Assembly: GCA_963930775.1 (NCBI GenBank)
Contig: OZ005693.1
Span: forward strand, 8,554,006-8,618,005
DNA from: Cliona cf. orientalis
Taxonomy: Eukaryota > Porifera > Demospongiae > Clionaida > Clionaidae
DNA length: 64,000 nucleotides
Reading direction: 5' to 3'
The notes beneath the pieces were generated by a model that saw only the letters and a program-made list of their open reading frames with translations, ran no database searches and was not told the origin of the DNA. The translations under genes and the position numbers were made by a program. Below are positions 20,150 through 31,002 of this stretch, one piece after another (positions within the stretch are counted from its first letter, which is position 1; each line of letters begins with the position of its first letter).

Positions 20150-21781
20150 TGCAGGGGGTGCACATGCACCCCCCTTTTTTCAGCCTAATAATTGCATGTC
20201 ATTTCATAGAAGTTCTTAATTGCATGAGCAATAGACTGAGGCTGCATGCTATCCTCTCTATCAATTTGACAAAACAACACTTAGTGCAGCTAATTAACAT
20301 CACACCTCAATGTGCACCCCCCTTTTTAAAAGTCTGGCTACGGGCCTGTATTGCCATGGCACGCGGGGTATGTGCTCTATGAGCTCTAGTTTTTTTTGTG
20401 GTTATTAGGTAATTATGAGTAATTATGATGAAACCTATGGTATAATCTCTTAGGTAATCTATGAGGTAATTATGAGAAAATTCAGGGCCTCGATGGAGCC
20501 CTTCTGGGACTTGAAATTCAGTGAAATATTATATAGAGTATCTTGCGCACGAATACCTTACATTGTACAAGCAGCGTGTTGCCTTCTTAGTCTCGTCCCC
20601 AGCCCCCTTTCACGCATGTGGAGGGGCTGGCGCACAAGACTATTTTGCCTTCTCTGACGAGCAGCGACGGCCGAACTTCACGCATTCTCTAGGCTGACGT
20701 AATCCCGTGGGATATATATAGATAGCCCTGCGCTATACATAGCACACACCATGAGCAGCGTGCCGCCGGACCAGTCTAGCTGTACTGCGCTGTTGAGTTC
20801 TCAGCTTGCGTTGAAATTTTCACTATCGAGGTCCAGAGACACTCTCAGATTCCCAATGATCCGAGGCTAGTCTGCGACTGAGGCGCCGGCATCGTACTGT
20901 ACAGTGAAGTGAACCCACTATATTGACGACCTTTACCACCTACACCATTTCAACTATGCAGCTACTGAGTGCATGGTCAAGTGTTCATATTATAGTAATG
21001 TAAGCTGTATGCTAAGAATGTTGAGTCTTATATACATACCCGATACACCCAAACTTGAACATTTTGTCCATAAAAATCCGTCGACTCCTTATAGCTGGAG
21101 TATTGAACCCAATCAAAGTTTGGTATGGTGATGTTTCCTCTCTCAGTGATGGAGCAGTAGTTATACGGTCTGCAAGATCATAATATATGAAGTAATTAAA
21201 AATTAGATACCGCTATACACTCTTGGCTATATGCGCTAACTCGTAGTATTGGTAGGCAGCTTGTTGATCAAGTCTGATCAGATAGTTGACCTTTCCCTCT
21301 TTACCATCACCCATGTTGTGTACGGTTCGATCTCTCCCAGCATCTCGATCATGATAAGCAACCGCTATGAGTTTGTATGCATTAGTAAGTAACTATAGTC
21401 ATGGTCATGCATGCAGGATGTAATATTGTGTTTGCATTCCAAAAACGTATAGCCACAAAATTAATATTCATTCATGAAAAGTGTTTGGATTCATGCATGC
21501 ATGCAGTTCATACGTCCGTACCTGATATCACTGTCCCCTCTTGAATCAGCCTGTACTGCATATGCAAAGATTAGGCATTCATACTAACTACACTGTAGTA
21601 CCAGTTTAAGATTTGTCTATGCCTAACTGTGGTATAATAATATTATAATATTATTATAGCTATGGTAGACTACCTCAGAGTAGAAAGCTTCAGAAATACG
21701 TGGTTGTAGCTGCCCACTGGTATACTGGAGTCCCATCAGAGTGACCACAAACAGCAGCACATACTGTAGAGCAACGGCCAT
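18076..21781 (-). CDS. Ependymin-like secreted protein EPL1, five exons
   Basis: Minus-strand exons 21781-21674, 21555-21522 (34 bases), 21364-21235, 21169-21040 and 18363-18076 join in phase to 229 residues. There is a signal peptide (VLLFVVTLMGLQYTSG). The mature part contains LIQEGTVISAVAYHDRDAGR, EGKVNYLIRL, PYNYCSITERGN, VQVWVYR, and the C-terminal FVAGPQDDSKFDIPLSC. These resemble the ependymin/EPDR1 family, which forms a secreted or lysosomal hydrophobic-ligand-binding fold, mainly through the YD-like strand, the tryptophan region and the closing D-S-x-F-D-x-P-x-x-C motif. The family call is moderate. Intron 3 has a GC donor (TTAGC|gcatat), where copies 2 and 3 have GT. The long last intron is due to an insertion of about 2.46 kb. 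The 34-base exon is read using TGCAG|TACAGG. Confidence 0.65.
18531..20989 (-). mobile_element. About 2.46-kb insertion in EPL1 intron 4, framed by R1 ends
   Basis: Sequence on both sides (GATAGCTCAGTGAAGTC before, TAGTAATGTAAGCTGTATGC after) is contiguous in unit 3 near 31423-31460, so this stretch is an insertion in unit 1. Its left part (from about 18556) is the reverse complement of the R1 end with GCGCATGCGC and GGGGTAAAGCAATCGGT. Near 20360-20392 the other R1 end appears (CGCGGGGTATGTGCTCTATGAGCTC). The interior has AT-rich unique sequence, a G homopolymer at about 20119-20149 and a TAGTCTCGTCCCC-type hairpin near 20588. No transposase was recognised; nested insertions are likely. Confidence 0.75.
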
Positions 21782-22485
21782 GGCCAGTCTGGAATTGAGG
21801 GTTTAACAACAGTAGCTTGCAATGAAGTGACTGCTATAGAGCTAATCTGTTGTAACTGCATGACTTTATAATAGTTTTTAGTCAGTAAAATTAATTAGCT
21901 AGTTATGAATAGCTTGATCAAAGTCATGTGAGGCATAATCAGCAGTATCACTCTATCTCTTTAGCTTATTCATAACATTGTGACGTGGATATTATGTTTA
22001 CTGGTTGACTTATAGTGCTGCATATCATCTTGACAAGGGTTTAGCCCTTGGTGCTGACAGTCTGTTAATTTTCCCTTTGCATCACTGATTTATCAGGTAT
22101 CAGTCATGATGATGCTGAATCACTGTGACAGTCATGCATGGTCTAAATTAGTATCATGTGCTGATGTGATAAGGGTAAATTATGGTCACATGCAGAAAGA
22201 TTTGTAGCTGCATGTGACTTCAATTACTCTTGCCTTGTGGCTTAGCAATCATGCATAATGTATCACCCAAAATATAAAAATTAAAGACCTAGATAAAATT
22301 TTTTTTTCGATGATCAGGCTAGATTGCTTGCCTATAATAATATTATGGTCCACATTATTACAAATAGGGGGGAGGGAGATGCCGGCCTGCACTTGCATCT
22401 CAGGAGGGGTCATAATATATAGTAGGGTAGAGGAGAGAGCTAGTGTAGAGCTTTAACAGATCACTGTGGCATTATTGTGCATCCA

Positions 22486-22904
22486 CTTGGCACATCAATC
22501 CACTGACCAAGGAAGATGCTATAGTTCACTCGATCGCCAGGTGGACATAAGGAGGCGAGATGTCAGAAACAGTATCAACTATACCTCCATAGTGATAGCT
22601 AATTCCGATCCAACAACATAAAAAAATTAAACACACTGCTTGCTTAACAGCTGTCTGCAACCCACTGATTTAAACATGGCTGATTCGAACACCTTTGCAA
22701 CAGGAAAAAATGACACCCATAGATCAAGAGTAAACAACAGATGTGTGACTGTACAGAAACAATGTACATTTACATTTAACTTTTCCAAAGGAAAAGTTAC
22801 AACAGATCTTTTGATCTCTATAATAATTATCAGAGCTACCAGTATTTAATATGAAGGCATAGCTACGTACTTGAAATTGCTGTATATGTCCAGCAAACTT
22901 CACA
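22486..22904. other. Spacer between units 1 and 2 with a dispersed repeat
   Basis: No gene. The stretch 22735-22870 (GTGTGACTGTACAGAAACAA, then TTTTGATCTCTA and AATATGAAGGCATAGCTAC) recurs at 47615-47730, so it is a dispersed repeat of unknown type. Confidence 0.55.
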
Positions 22905-22974
22905 TGATAGCTTCACTTCAGTTCAGTAATTGCTATGCATTCCTCGTGCATGAAACTAAATTTTATTGGTATAG

Positions 22975-23046
22975 GAGACTGAGCAGATGAGCTTGTATGA
23001 AAAGCAGATCACTGTGCAAGGATTCAGTATGTCATCAGTGTACTGA
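22975..23046 (+). pseudogene. Isolated copy of BTBD9 exon 10
   Basis: A 72-base copy of the BTBD9 terminal exon (ETEQMSLYEKQ to the same stop) with its intact TATAG acceptor, carried in unit 2 without the exons that precede it. It could only be expressed as an alternative distal last exon of BTBD9 by splicing from 17167, about 5.8 kb upstream. Confidence 0.8.
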
Positions 23047-23507
23047 ACTTGTCTCACATCAACACTATGCAGCGTACAATCAGAATCTCAGTTTGCAACT
23101 TACCAAAATTCTGTTTGTGATCATTTTTTATATACCCATCAAAGTAAAAGTAAACATTTCCTGCACAATTAGTGCATCATGTTTATTTCAAGAGGGGGCA
23201 AAATTAATGACTAATGCGAATATTCCAGGCGGGCTCGAGCACCCCTATCCTGATATTATAATTTTATGCTTGCATAGACTTAAACTAATCAGTATGGTAT
23301 CATTGAACAATGGGTTGCAATAAACTAGCAACAAGATTTAATTTTAGTCATTTAAGGCATAAGAGGACATATTGTTACACAAAATTGTTGCACTCAAGTT
23401 TAATTATTCCACACTTTATTAGTTTGCAATTTAAGAGAATACAATTAAGTTAGGGTAGACCACAATAAAATAGTTACTACAGAAAATTCAATTGTTCACT
23501 TATTTTA

Positions 23508-26500
23508 TCAGAGCATCAGCCTTTCTGAACAGTGAGCTCCTAATCTGCACTGCTGGATATCTTTTTCAGTACGATGCACCGATTTTTCTTTAATGCTGGC
23601 TGCTTCATGGTGCACACTTCGTTCCCGGTACCGGCATGAAAGGGGAATATCAAAATTTGAAGCATCTTGGGGGCCAGCTACGAAGACATCGAAGATTGTC
23701 AAAAGGAATGATCCGTCTTTTCTATTGGTTCGAAAGTAGTAGACTGGAGTATTCTTGTTTGTAGCCATGACTCCAATTTCATTATAAAGGTAGGTATCCT
23801 GTATGAAATGGACAATAAGGATGGTGATCATGATTAACAACTACAGTGTGCATACTCATACTTCTTGGGGGGAGGGGGGTGGTAACAGGGGCGAAGGTTC
23901 CATAACTTTTGTGGCTATAGGTTTCAAGCCATCTATATACATGGTATGAGCTTTGGTTTTGCTCTGAGACTGATTCACACAATCAGTAACAATTATTGCA
24001 GTTATTATTTGCCCAGTAAGGGTATCGAATCAAGAAATTTGGCACAGGCACAGATAAATATGGAAACTTAAAGTTTGTTGACTGTTTTATGCCACTTCAG
24101 AGCATTTGATAATTACGTAACATTACATAACTTAAGTATGCTACTTACATACGTAGTGACCCTTTACCATACATGATGAAGCTACTAGGGATGTGGTAGT
24201 TTCACAGTTAGTGGTAACTATCTATGCTGAAAGAAGCTATCATACAATCGTACCCGATACACCCAAACTTGAACTTTGTGTCCATAAAAATATGTCGACT
24301 TCTTATAGCTGGAATATTGAACCCAATCAAAGTTTGGTATGGCGATGTTTCCTCTCTTAGTGATGGAGCAGTAGTTGTACGGTCTGCAGGATATAGCATG
24401 TGCGAAGTAATAAGGCTATTTAGTTCAATATTCATATAATAAATAGGTACTGCTATACATTATTGGCTACACTAACTCGTAGTATTGGTAGGCAGCTTTT
24501 TGATCGAGTCTAATGAGGTAGTTGACCTTTCCTTCTTGACCATTTGTACCCATATTGTGTACAGTTCGGTCTCTCCCAGCATCTTGATCGTGATAAGCAA
24601 CCGCTGTGTATATAATATTATTATTATTATTATTATATATGAGCAGTCTGAATAGGTAGTCATGATAGTACATTCATGTAGCGTAGCACATGCATGACTA
24701 TGATGTTATGCACCTATCAATGTCATGTCCCACCTACCCCAAGTCGGGCTAGGGTGGGGGCATATAGGGGTTTTGCACCAATTAATTAGCAAAGTACTTA
24801 CCCTAGGGGCAACTCTTAGATTCAAAGTCCCCTATTGTAGATAGGGGATCAGTAGGGGCCTTTGTATAATGATGCTCATGTGCGCAGAAGTTACAGACAC
24901 AGTACCAAAAGACAAGGTACAAATCCCCAACCCTCGGGACAAATCTTGATACAAACCCCCTACCTGGCCCGACTTGGGGTAGGTGGGGCATAGCAATGAT
25001 AGGCGCATTAATAGATCTAACCTCCAGGACTGGTTTGTTAGTATTAATATTTACTTAGCTATACAGATGATACCATGCAGTGAAATTATAAATAGTAATG
25101 CTGCAAACAGGATTGGGACTTGACATTGAAGATTGTTTGGAGGTAGCTATGCACTATTATACCAGTTCACACGTACATACATATGGAAGCCGAGAAGGGC
25201 AATTTCGTTCGATTCCACAACCCACATCCCGCACTTTTTGCAGTTTATCACTGTTGATCAGATTGCTAACCTGCTACCGAGTGTCACAAAGCCGTACAAT
25301 GCTTCGTCTTGCCTAAGTGTATGTACCCCATTTGAAAAATTGTGCGCCTCCCTTAAAGCTCGCACTCCACTGTCACAGTTGTGACCCCAACTTCATTACT
25401 ACTCACAGATTGGCTGACAATCGGCCCACTCTTTGAACATGCAAGGGCGGAGAACAGGTAGCAAAAGTGGGGGGGGGGGGGGGGGGGGGGGGGGGGCTCA
25501 GACCTTTGACTGTCAACTGTTAGGCTGTGGGCATATGCCCGCAGCCCACCTAGGGGGGTCTGGGGGCATGCTCCCCCAGAAAATTTTGGAAATTTCGACT
25601 CTCTGAGAGCGTTTCTGATGCAATCTGGCAGCAGTTTTTGGACTGATTTTAGTAGCAATTTTACTTTAGCACTCTTTGCAAATTATGATAGAACTATGTT
25701 GCTGTAATTTTGTAGTATGGGCATGTGATAAAATGGGGGGCTCAGCCCCCCTTGTTTCCAAAGTGGGGGGGGGGGGGGGGGGGGGCTCAAGCCCCCCTGC
25801 CCCCCCCCCATTTCTCTGCCCCTGACATGTCAAACTGACAACCTAGCTAAAAATTGGACTTACTGTGTGGGCGTAATGTTGCGTCCGTGGACTTTTTGCA
25901 CATATCGCTCCTGTACGGTCCCTTTGTCAGCTCCTTCACAAACATAGGAGGTGTCTAAAGCCAGTATACCTATCCAATACTAAACTTTCAGACTCCTATT
26001 CTTATTACTAGCGCCTTGCCAGACATGGTCAAATAGATCTACAGAACGCAAGGATTTTAGCACCGTCTGGCTCGTATCGAGGTAACCTTGCCGCTAGCTA
26101 GAGCCGAGTGCCTTGGCACGTGCCAAGCACGAGGCTAGCCCCACCCAGCGCTCGTCCTATAGCCTACTTGCCTTTGGGGGGGGGGGGGGGGGGTGTGGTG
26201 CAACTATCCTCACCGCATCCTAACCAAGTACCAATTATTGGCTTGTGCGCTGAGCAAGGAAATTCCTGCACTCACGTGTGTCCCTAGTATAACTTTGTGG
26301 GATGCGGGTTGCGGGTTGCGGAATCGAACGAAATTGCCCTTCTCGGCTAGTCTCGTGCCCAGCCCCCTTCATGCACGCGCGAGAAAGGGTCTGTTCAAAA
26401 GGGTCGCACTTTCTTGTCCTCGAGGTACGTATATTGCGGCCCTATCAGGTCGCAGAACCATAGTCACATGATATTAGTGGAATGTAATTATGCGTGGTCC

Positions 26501-26930
26501 GTACGTACGCGCGTGCACTTGGTATATTGCACACGGTACGGAAGTGGCGGTTAGTTTCTATTAAGCACACCGGAATTGTCAATTATTGCATTCCAGCCGG
26601 ACGCGTTAGTGCAAACCTTTTGACCAGACCCTTTCTCGCGCGTGCATGAAGGGGGCTGGGCACGAGACTACTTCTCGGCTTCCATACATACCTGATATCA
26701 CTGTCCCCTCTTGAATCAGCCTATACTGTACAAAGATATAAGGCATTCATACACTATTAATTCTAGTACCAGTTTTAAATTTTATCTATGCCTAATTGTG
26801 GTCTGTAGCTATAGTAGACTACCTCTGAGTAGAAAGCTTTAGAAATACACGGCCGCGAGTGTAGCTGCCCGCTAGTGTATTGGAGTCCCATCAGAGTGAC
26901 CACAACCAGCAACCCATACCGTAGAGCCAT
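23508..26930 (-). CDS. Ependymin-like secreted protein EPL2 with altered C-terminus
   Basis: Minus-strand exons 26930-26823, 26725-26692, 24603-24471, 24383-24254 and 23798-23508 join in phase to 231 residues. The signal peptide is MALRYGLLVVVTLMGLQYTSG, followed by AVAYHDQDAGR, NGQEGKVNYLIRL, PYNYCSITKRGN, VQVWVYR and FVAGPQDASNFDIPLSC. A five-base insertion near 23549 shifts the frame after residues KDIQQ, so the tail becomes CRLGAHCSERLML instead of the SSLFRKADALMK type of EPL1. The conserved fold region ends before this, so the protein may still work. Intron 2 is about 2.1 kb because of an inserted TIR element with a second element inside it. The short second exon uses an ACAG|TATAGG acceptor. 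Confidence 0.62.
25182..26686. mobile_element. About 1.5-kb TIR element in EPL2 intron 2
   Basis: The left end reads TATGGAAGCCGAGAAGGGCA and continues through AATTTCGTTCGATTCC. The right end is the inverted copy (GGAATCGAACGAAATT then GCCCTTCTCGGC and CTTCCATA), split by a second element at 26348-26670. In unit 3 the flanks CCAGTTCA and CATACCTGATATC are adjacent (near 31985-32005), so the whole element is an insertion in unit 2. The interior has two long G tracts (about 25471-25496 and 25766-25784) but no transposase frame. Confidence 0.75.
26348..26670. mobile_element. 323-bp TIR element with 9-bp target duplication
   Basis: Starts TAGTCTCGTGCCCAGCCCCC and ends with its complement (GGGGGCTGGGCACGAGACTA). 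The inverted repeat extends about 45 bases through the CATGCACGCGCGAGAAAGGG block. It is flanked by identical CTTCTCGGC at 26339-26347 and 26671-26679, a 9-base target-site duplication. Nine bases is typical of Mutator-like elements. It interrupts the right end of the 25182-26686 element, so it is younger. Confidence 0.85.
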
Positions 26931-27020
26931 ACCCAGTCTGGAAGGTTTAAGATACTTAGTAGCTATATCTTTCAATGAAGTGACTGCAGAACTAAGTGGT
27001 AACTGACTGTAAGTAATATT

Positions 27021-28697
27021 TATAACACACTTAGCTGACTTTGTGTGCACGAGGATGATGCAATAGCGCTCTCGGTTGTGTAAATGGTTGTGTAATGCAC
27101 GAGCCGAAGGCGAGTGCATTTACACAACCGAGAGCGCTATTGCATCATCCGAGTGCACCCCAAGGCCACTCCAATATGATTCACTGTTTCCCCTTTCATC
27201 AGAAAGCCGGGCGGGCGGTTCATTATTCATTATTCATTATCACTATACATACTAGTGTCATGCAGGGCCTGTTTGGGGCGAGCCTGAGCTGAGCCTCTGT
27301 TGTACTCTGGGAGTAGCCAAAGATAAAGCCATAGCACGATAGATCCTGAAGACCATGCACTGACATAATATATGTAGATGGAAGCAGACAATGACAGTCA
27401 TATCTATACCCATAGCCAATAGTCAAAATTATAGCGTAGCTGCCTCTATTATCACAGGCTCAGTGAGCAGCACGTCTATCTTTATCACGTTCTTAGCTCA
27501 GTGCTCCTCGCGCTGTTGAGCTGACGATAAGTTTATCTTTCTCTCTCTCTCTCTCCTGCTTTGGAGCTTACAACTTGATACTGTACTTCTCGATCTCGTC
27601 CAGTGCAGTGCGTGCGCGATGTAGAAAAAAAACGAGGGTAAATTTGCAATTCGCTAAATTAGAACGGCATATACAGTGCTACAGAGCAAGAGAGCAAAAC
27701 TTTTAATTTTCCTTTGTAAGCAGATTTATTGTCACAAAATTAGTCAAATGTTGCTATTTTAGCTATAAAAAGTCATTTCAGGCCAAAAAATTTTTCACGA
27801 TTTTCTCCATAGAGTTCAATATAGAAACCATACAAGTGCAGCTAGCTTTTCAGCAAAAATCTTGCAAATTTTGACTTCAACTGCGAATATCTCGAGAATG
27901 CAAGCTCATATAGACTTCTTATTTGGTACCATAGTATGTCACTACAGTCCCTATATGTACCTAAAATATGGACTCTTAACAGGAAGTGGAAGTAGTGATT
28001 CTTATCCCAAACGTTTTTGGACTATTTTTACTTAAAATTTAGCATATTTTTGCAAGTTTCTCAGTAATTCCTTGGAGTTCACAGTTCTAGCTCAGGACTA
28101 AGTTCTTACCTTGCAGTACCTACGACTGTGTCAAGTCGGCATTCTTAACTCAAAGCGGTTTGTCTAAACTGATCCCAAACATTTTCTCAATACCTCAGTA
28201 CAGAAATATGGCCACGCCTCCTTATTAAAACCACATGGGAACTCCTCCCACTCACTGAAGCTCAACAAGGACTAACTATATAAGAATCTATTGTCAATTA
28301 GTATCCAGTTACTATATGTTTTGACTTAGACATAATAAAGTACAAATTGAAAAGTTTTGCTCTCTTGCTCTGTAGCACTGTATACGGCTCGTAGTGTCAG
28401 GCATGAGAATGCGCAATAGCATAGCTGGCTATTATAGGGTGACCGACGTACCATAATTATATAATATTATATATACAATTCGCGCATGGATGTACCGTTT
28501 ATGTGGGGCTCGCTCAGGCTCGCCCCAATTAGAGCGCCAGCGGCAGTATTGACGACCTTTGCCAAAGCTACCGTTAGACAACGAGATAAGAGGGGGTATT
28601 GCCGGGTATTATAATGAATAAAATCTGCGGGCGGGAAATGGGAACTAGTCATATTGGAGTGGCCTAAAGCACGCAAAGCCAGCTAAGTGTGTCATAA
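27021..28697. mobile_element. About 1.67-kb foldback/TIR element
   Basis: The left end (TTATAACACACTTAGCTGAC, then TTTGTGTGCA) is complementary to the right end (GCACGCAAAGCCAGCTAAGT, then GTGTCATAA). Inside the tips are GGCCACTCCAATATGA (27170) and its complement TCATATTGGAGTGGCC (28650), and GGGGCGAGCCTGAGC with its complement. A further palindrome lies at 27064-27147 (AGCGCTCTCGGTTGTG...). A separate element is nested at 27671-28383. A TGACGACCTTTGCC motif is at 28550. No transposase was seen. Confidence 0.65.
27671..28383. mobile_element. 713-bp TIR element nested in the 27021-28697 element
   Basis: Starts ATACAGTGCTACAGAGCAAG, continuing AGAGCAAAACTTTT, and ends with the exact complement (AAAAGTTTTGCTCTC to GCACTGTAT), giving a near-perfect inverted repeat of about 34 bases. 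The interior is AT-rich without a long reading frame. It is flanked by ACGGC on both sides, though the exact target duplication is unclear. Confidence 0.8.
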
Positions 28698-29179
28698 AAT
28701 TCTGGTCACATGACTTCTAACCAGCGTTGGTAGCTACTAAAACTAGGAACGTGGAAATGAGAAACGAGAAATTGAAAAAATGAGGAAATGGAAATGGTCG
28801 TCGTTGACAATATCGATGTGGATGCCAAGATAATAGAGGTCTATCTAAAAGATAGGTTGTAACTATTTGCAATAGATAGATGCTTGTAGTTGGTATATTA
28901 AAACTTTAATAGGGGTGATTGTGCATGTGTACCCCCTTTCAGTCACATAAGCAACAAATTATTCTGGACTCCCGTAAGATGTTTAGCTACTGAGTCACCG
29001 AGAACCGAGTTCAGATCATTGGCCACCCCATGGTCACTCAGAGCTTGGTATGATGCAAGTAGCTAAATCTCTAAAGCAAGTCACAGTGACATCTTCAATA
29101 CAGTCACCAACAAATTTGAGATTGTACCTGTTGGACCTTGTAGCTACATCTACCAGCCTGTATCACTGAGGGGTCGATA

Positions 29180-30520
29180 TACGCTATGTCCAGACCAGAG
29201 GGTATGAAAGTTGTGCTGTCCGGTTTCTTAGCTGCTCAACTGTCACTCCAGACCCTCCATTCCACTATGACAGCACTATAATGGGTGAGTCAGCTCTAAA
29301 ATTCAAAACTTGGCAATTCAGTATTTGTTTTGCTGACGATCCTTACCAACTATATCTTCATGCATTGCAATATCAGTACCTCTCTCCTTCATGACTCCTG
29401 CGATGGTGGAGCACGTGACCTTTGTCCCCAGAGCTGGCCTGAGGTTCTTCCTTACCTTCCACCAGCCTTACTGCATCTCAGTCATCAAGTACGCTACTCA
29501 TAAGCAGGACTGCGTGCAAAGGGGGGAGGGGGTGAGGCATATTCTCGGCTTGAAATACATTATAATCATAGAAGGATAATTTTTGGGGTAGTAAGTGGTT
29601 ACACCCAATAATATATATTTTTCCTCTGCAGAAAAAAAAAAACTGCAACCCTAATATATAAATGTAATGACTGGGTAATCGCCATGATGTGGTATGGACT
29701 ACAGCTACTGCTTGGCGACTTGTTTTGATACTACATAGTATGACAGCAGAATAAATTTTTATGCAGATTATGTTTCGCTGGGAATGAAGGTCTGGGAAAT
29801 TTGGATGTCGCAGTGTCAGTCTTGAACAAGGCTCGGCACTACCAGACTATCGCAATACTCACGAAACACGACTTCCGGTAAAAATTCTACTATAAACTAT
29901 AGTTTAGTAGCATAATGATGGCTTGTGAACGTGGTATTGCAATGCAGGCATGAGCTTGTATGCAGCTTCACCCGTCAGGCAGTGTGCATTGTCAGCATTA
30001 CAGTCACGGAACTCCTCAATGATAAAGGATCTGTCTTTGATCAGGCGAGCCACATAAAATACACAACTACCGTATAGCCAGAAATATTGGCGGGAATTAA
30101 ATCTGGCCGTTGAACCCCAAAATCACTATTACAAGTCTTAGAGTTTAAAGTTGGCGTTTGGTATGGGATCACCATACGTATATGCGTGTATGCAAGTAGG
30201 AAATTTTAGCGGATTTTAATTTGGCAGTTGTAACATAGATCACCCAACTACCAAATTTTCCCGCTTTACAGCATATTGTACGAGCTAAGTAGATAAAATT
30301 TAATGGAGCACTATAGTGTTTTGCAAACCATTGGAGGGTGACATAGCATTTATTGACTTCATCCCTCAAGCATTTTGTACCCTCATGCTTCAGTTCGGTA
30401 ATTGCTGTACATCCCTCGTACCTGCAACTATTAATTTTATTGGTGTAGGAGACTGAGCAGATGAGCTTGAATGAAAAGGAGATCAGTGTGCAAGGATTCA
30501 GTATGTCATCAGTGTACTGA
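29180..30520 (+). pseudogene. BTBD9 3' fragment, exons 6-10
   Basis: Exon copies are 29180-29284, 29377-29488, 29767-29877, 29948-30044 and 30449-30520. All keep the BTBD9 reading frame, and substitutions include a two-base-plus change of one serine codon to another (AGC to TCC). The acceptor of copy exon 6 is lost at the breakpoint and there is no promoter or BTB region. The donor after copy exon 9 is GC (GATCAG|gcgagc) in place of GT. It encodes only the second half of the discoidin-like region. Best read as a fragment carried along in duplication, though trans-use as alternative distal exons of BTBD9 cannot be excluded. Confidence 0.85.
30071..30267. mobile_element. TIR element, unit 3 copy of 17191-17389
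   Basis: ACCGTATAGCCAGAAATATT at the left and AATTTTCCCGCTTTACAG at the right; the same position within the BTBD9 intron 9 copy shows it was duplicated with the unit. Its right tip has decayed. Confidence 0.6.
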
Positions 30521-31002
30521 ACTTGTCTTACATCAACACCATGCAGTGTACAATCAGAATCTTACTTTGCAACTTACCAAAATTCAGTTTGTGATCGTTT
30601 TTTATATACCCATCAAAGTAAAAGTAAACACTTCCTGCATAATTAGTGCATCATGTTTATTTCAAAAGGGGGCAAATGACTAATGCGAACATTCCAGGAG
30701 GGCTCGAGCAACCCTATCCTGATATTATAATTTTATGCTTGCATAGACTTAAACTAATCAGTATGGTATCATTGAACAATGGGTTGCAATAAACTAGCAA
30801 CAAGATTTAGTTTTAGTCATTTAAGACATAGGAGGACATATTGTTGCACAAAATTATTGCATTCAAGTTTAATTATTCCACACTTTATTAGTTTGCAAAA
30901 GAGAATACAATTGTAGGGTAGACCACAATAAAATAATTATTATAGAAAATTCAATTGTTCACTTACTTCATCAGAGCATCAGCCTTTCTGAACAGTGAGC
31001 TC

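Larger units (their letters stand above)
22905..27020. repeat. Segmental duplication unit 2
   Basis: Starts within a copy of BTBD9 intron 9 (TTCAGTTCAGTAATTGCTAT), includes the BTBD9 last exon and the full ependymin-like gene EPL2, and ends near its upstream flank. It lacks BTBD9 exons 6-9, so this copy was made with a shorter left end than unit 3. Confidence 0.85.
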
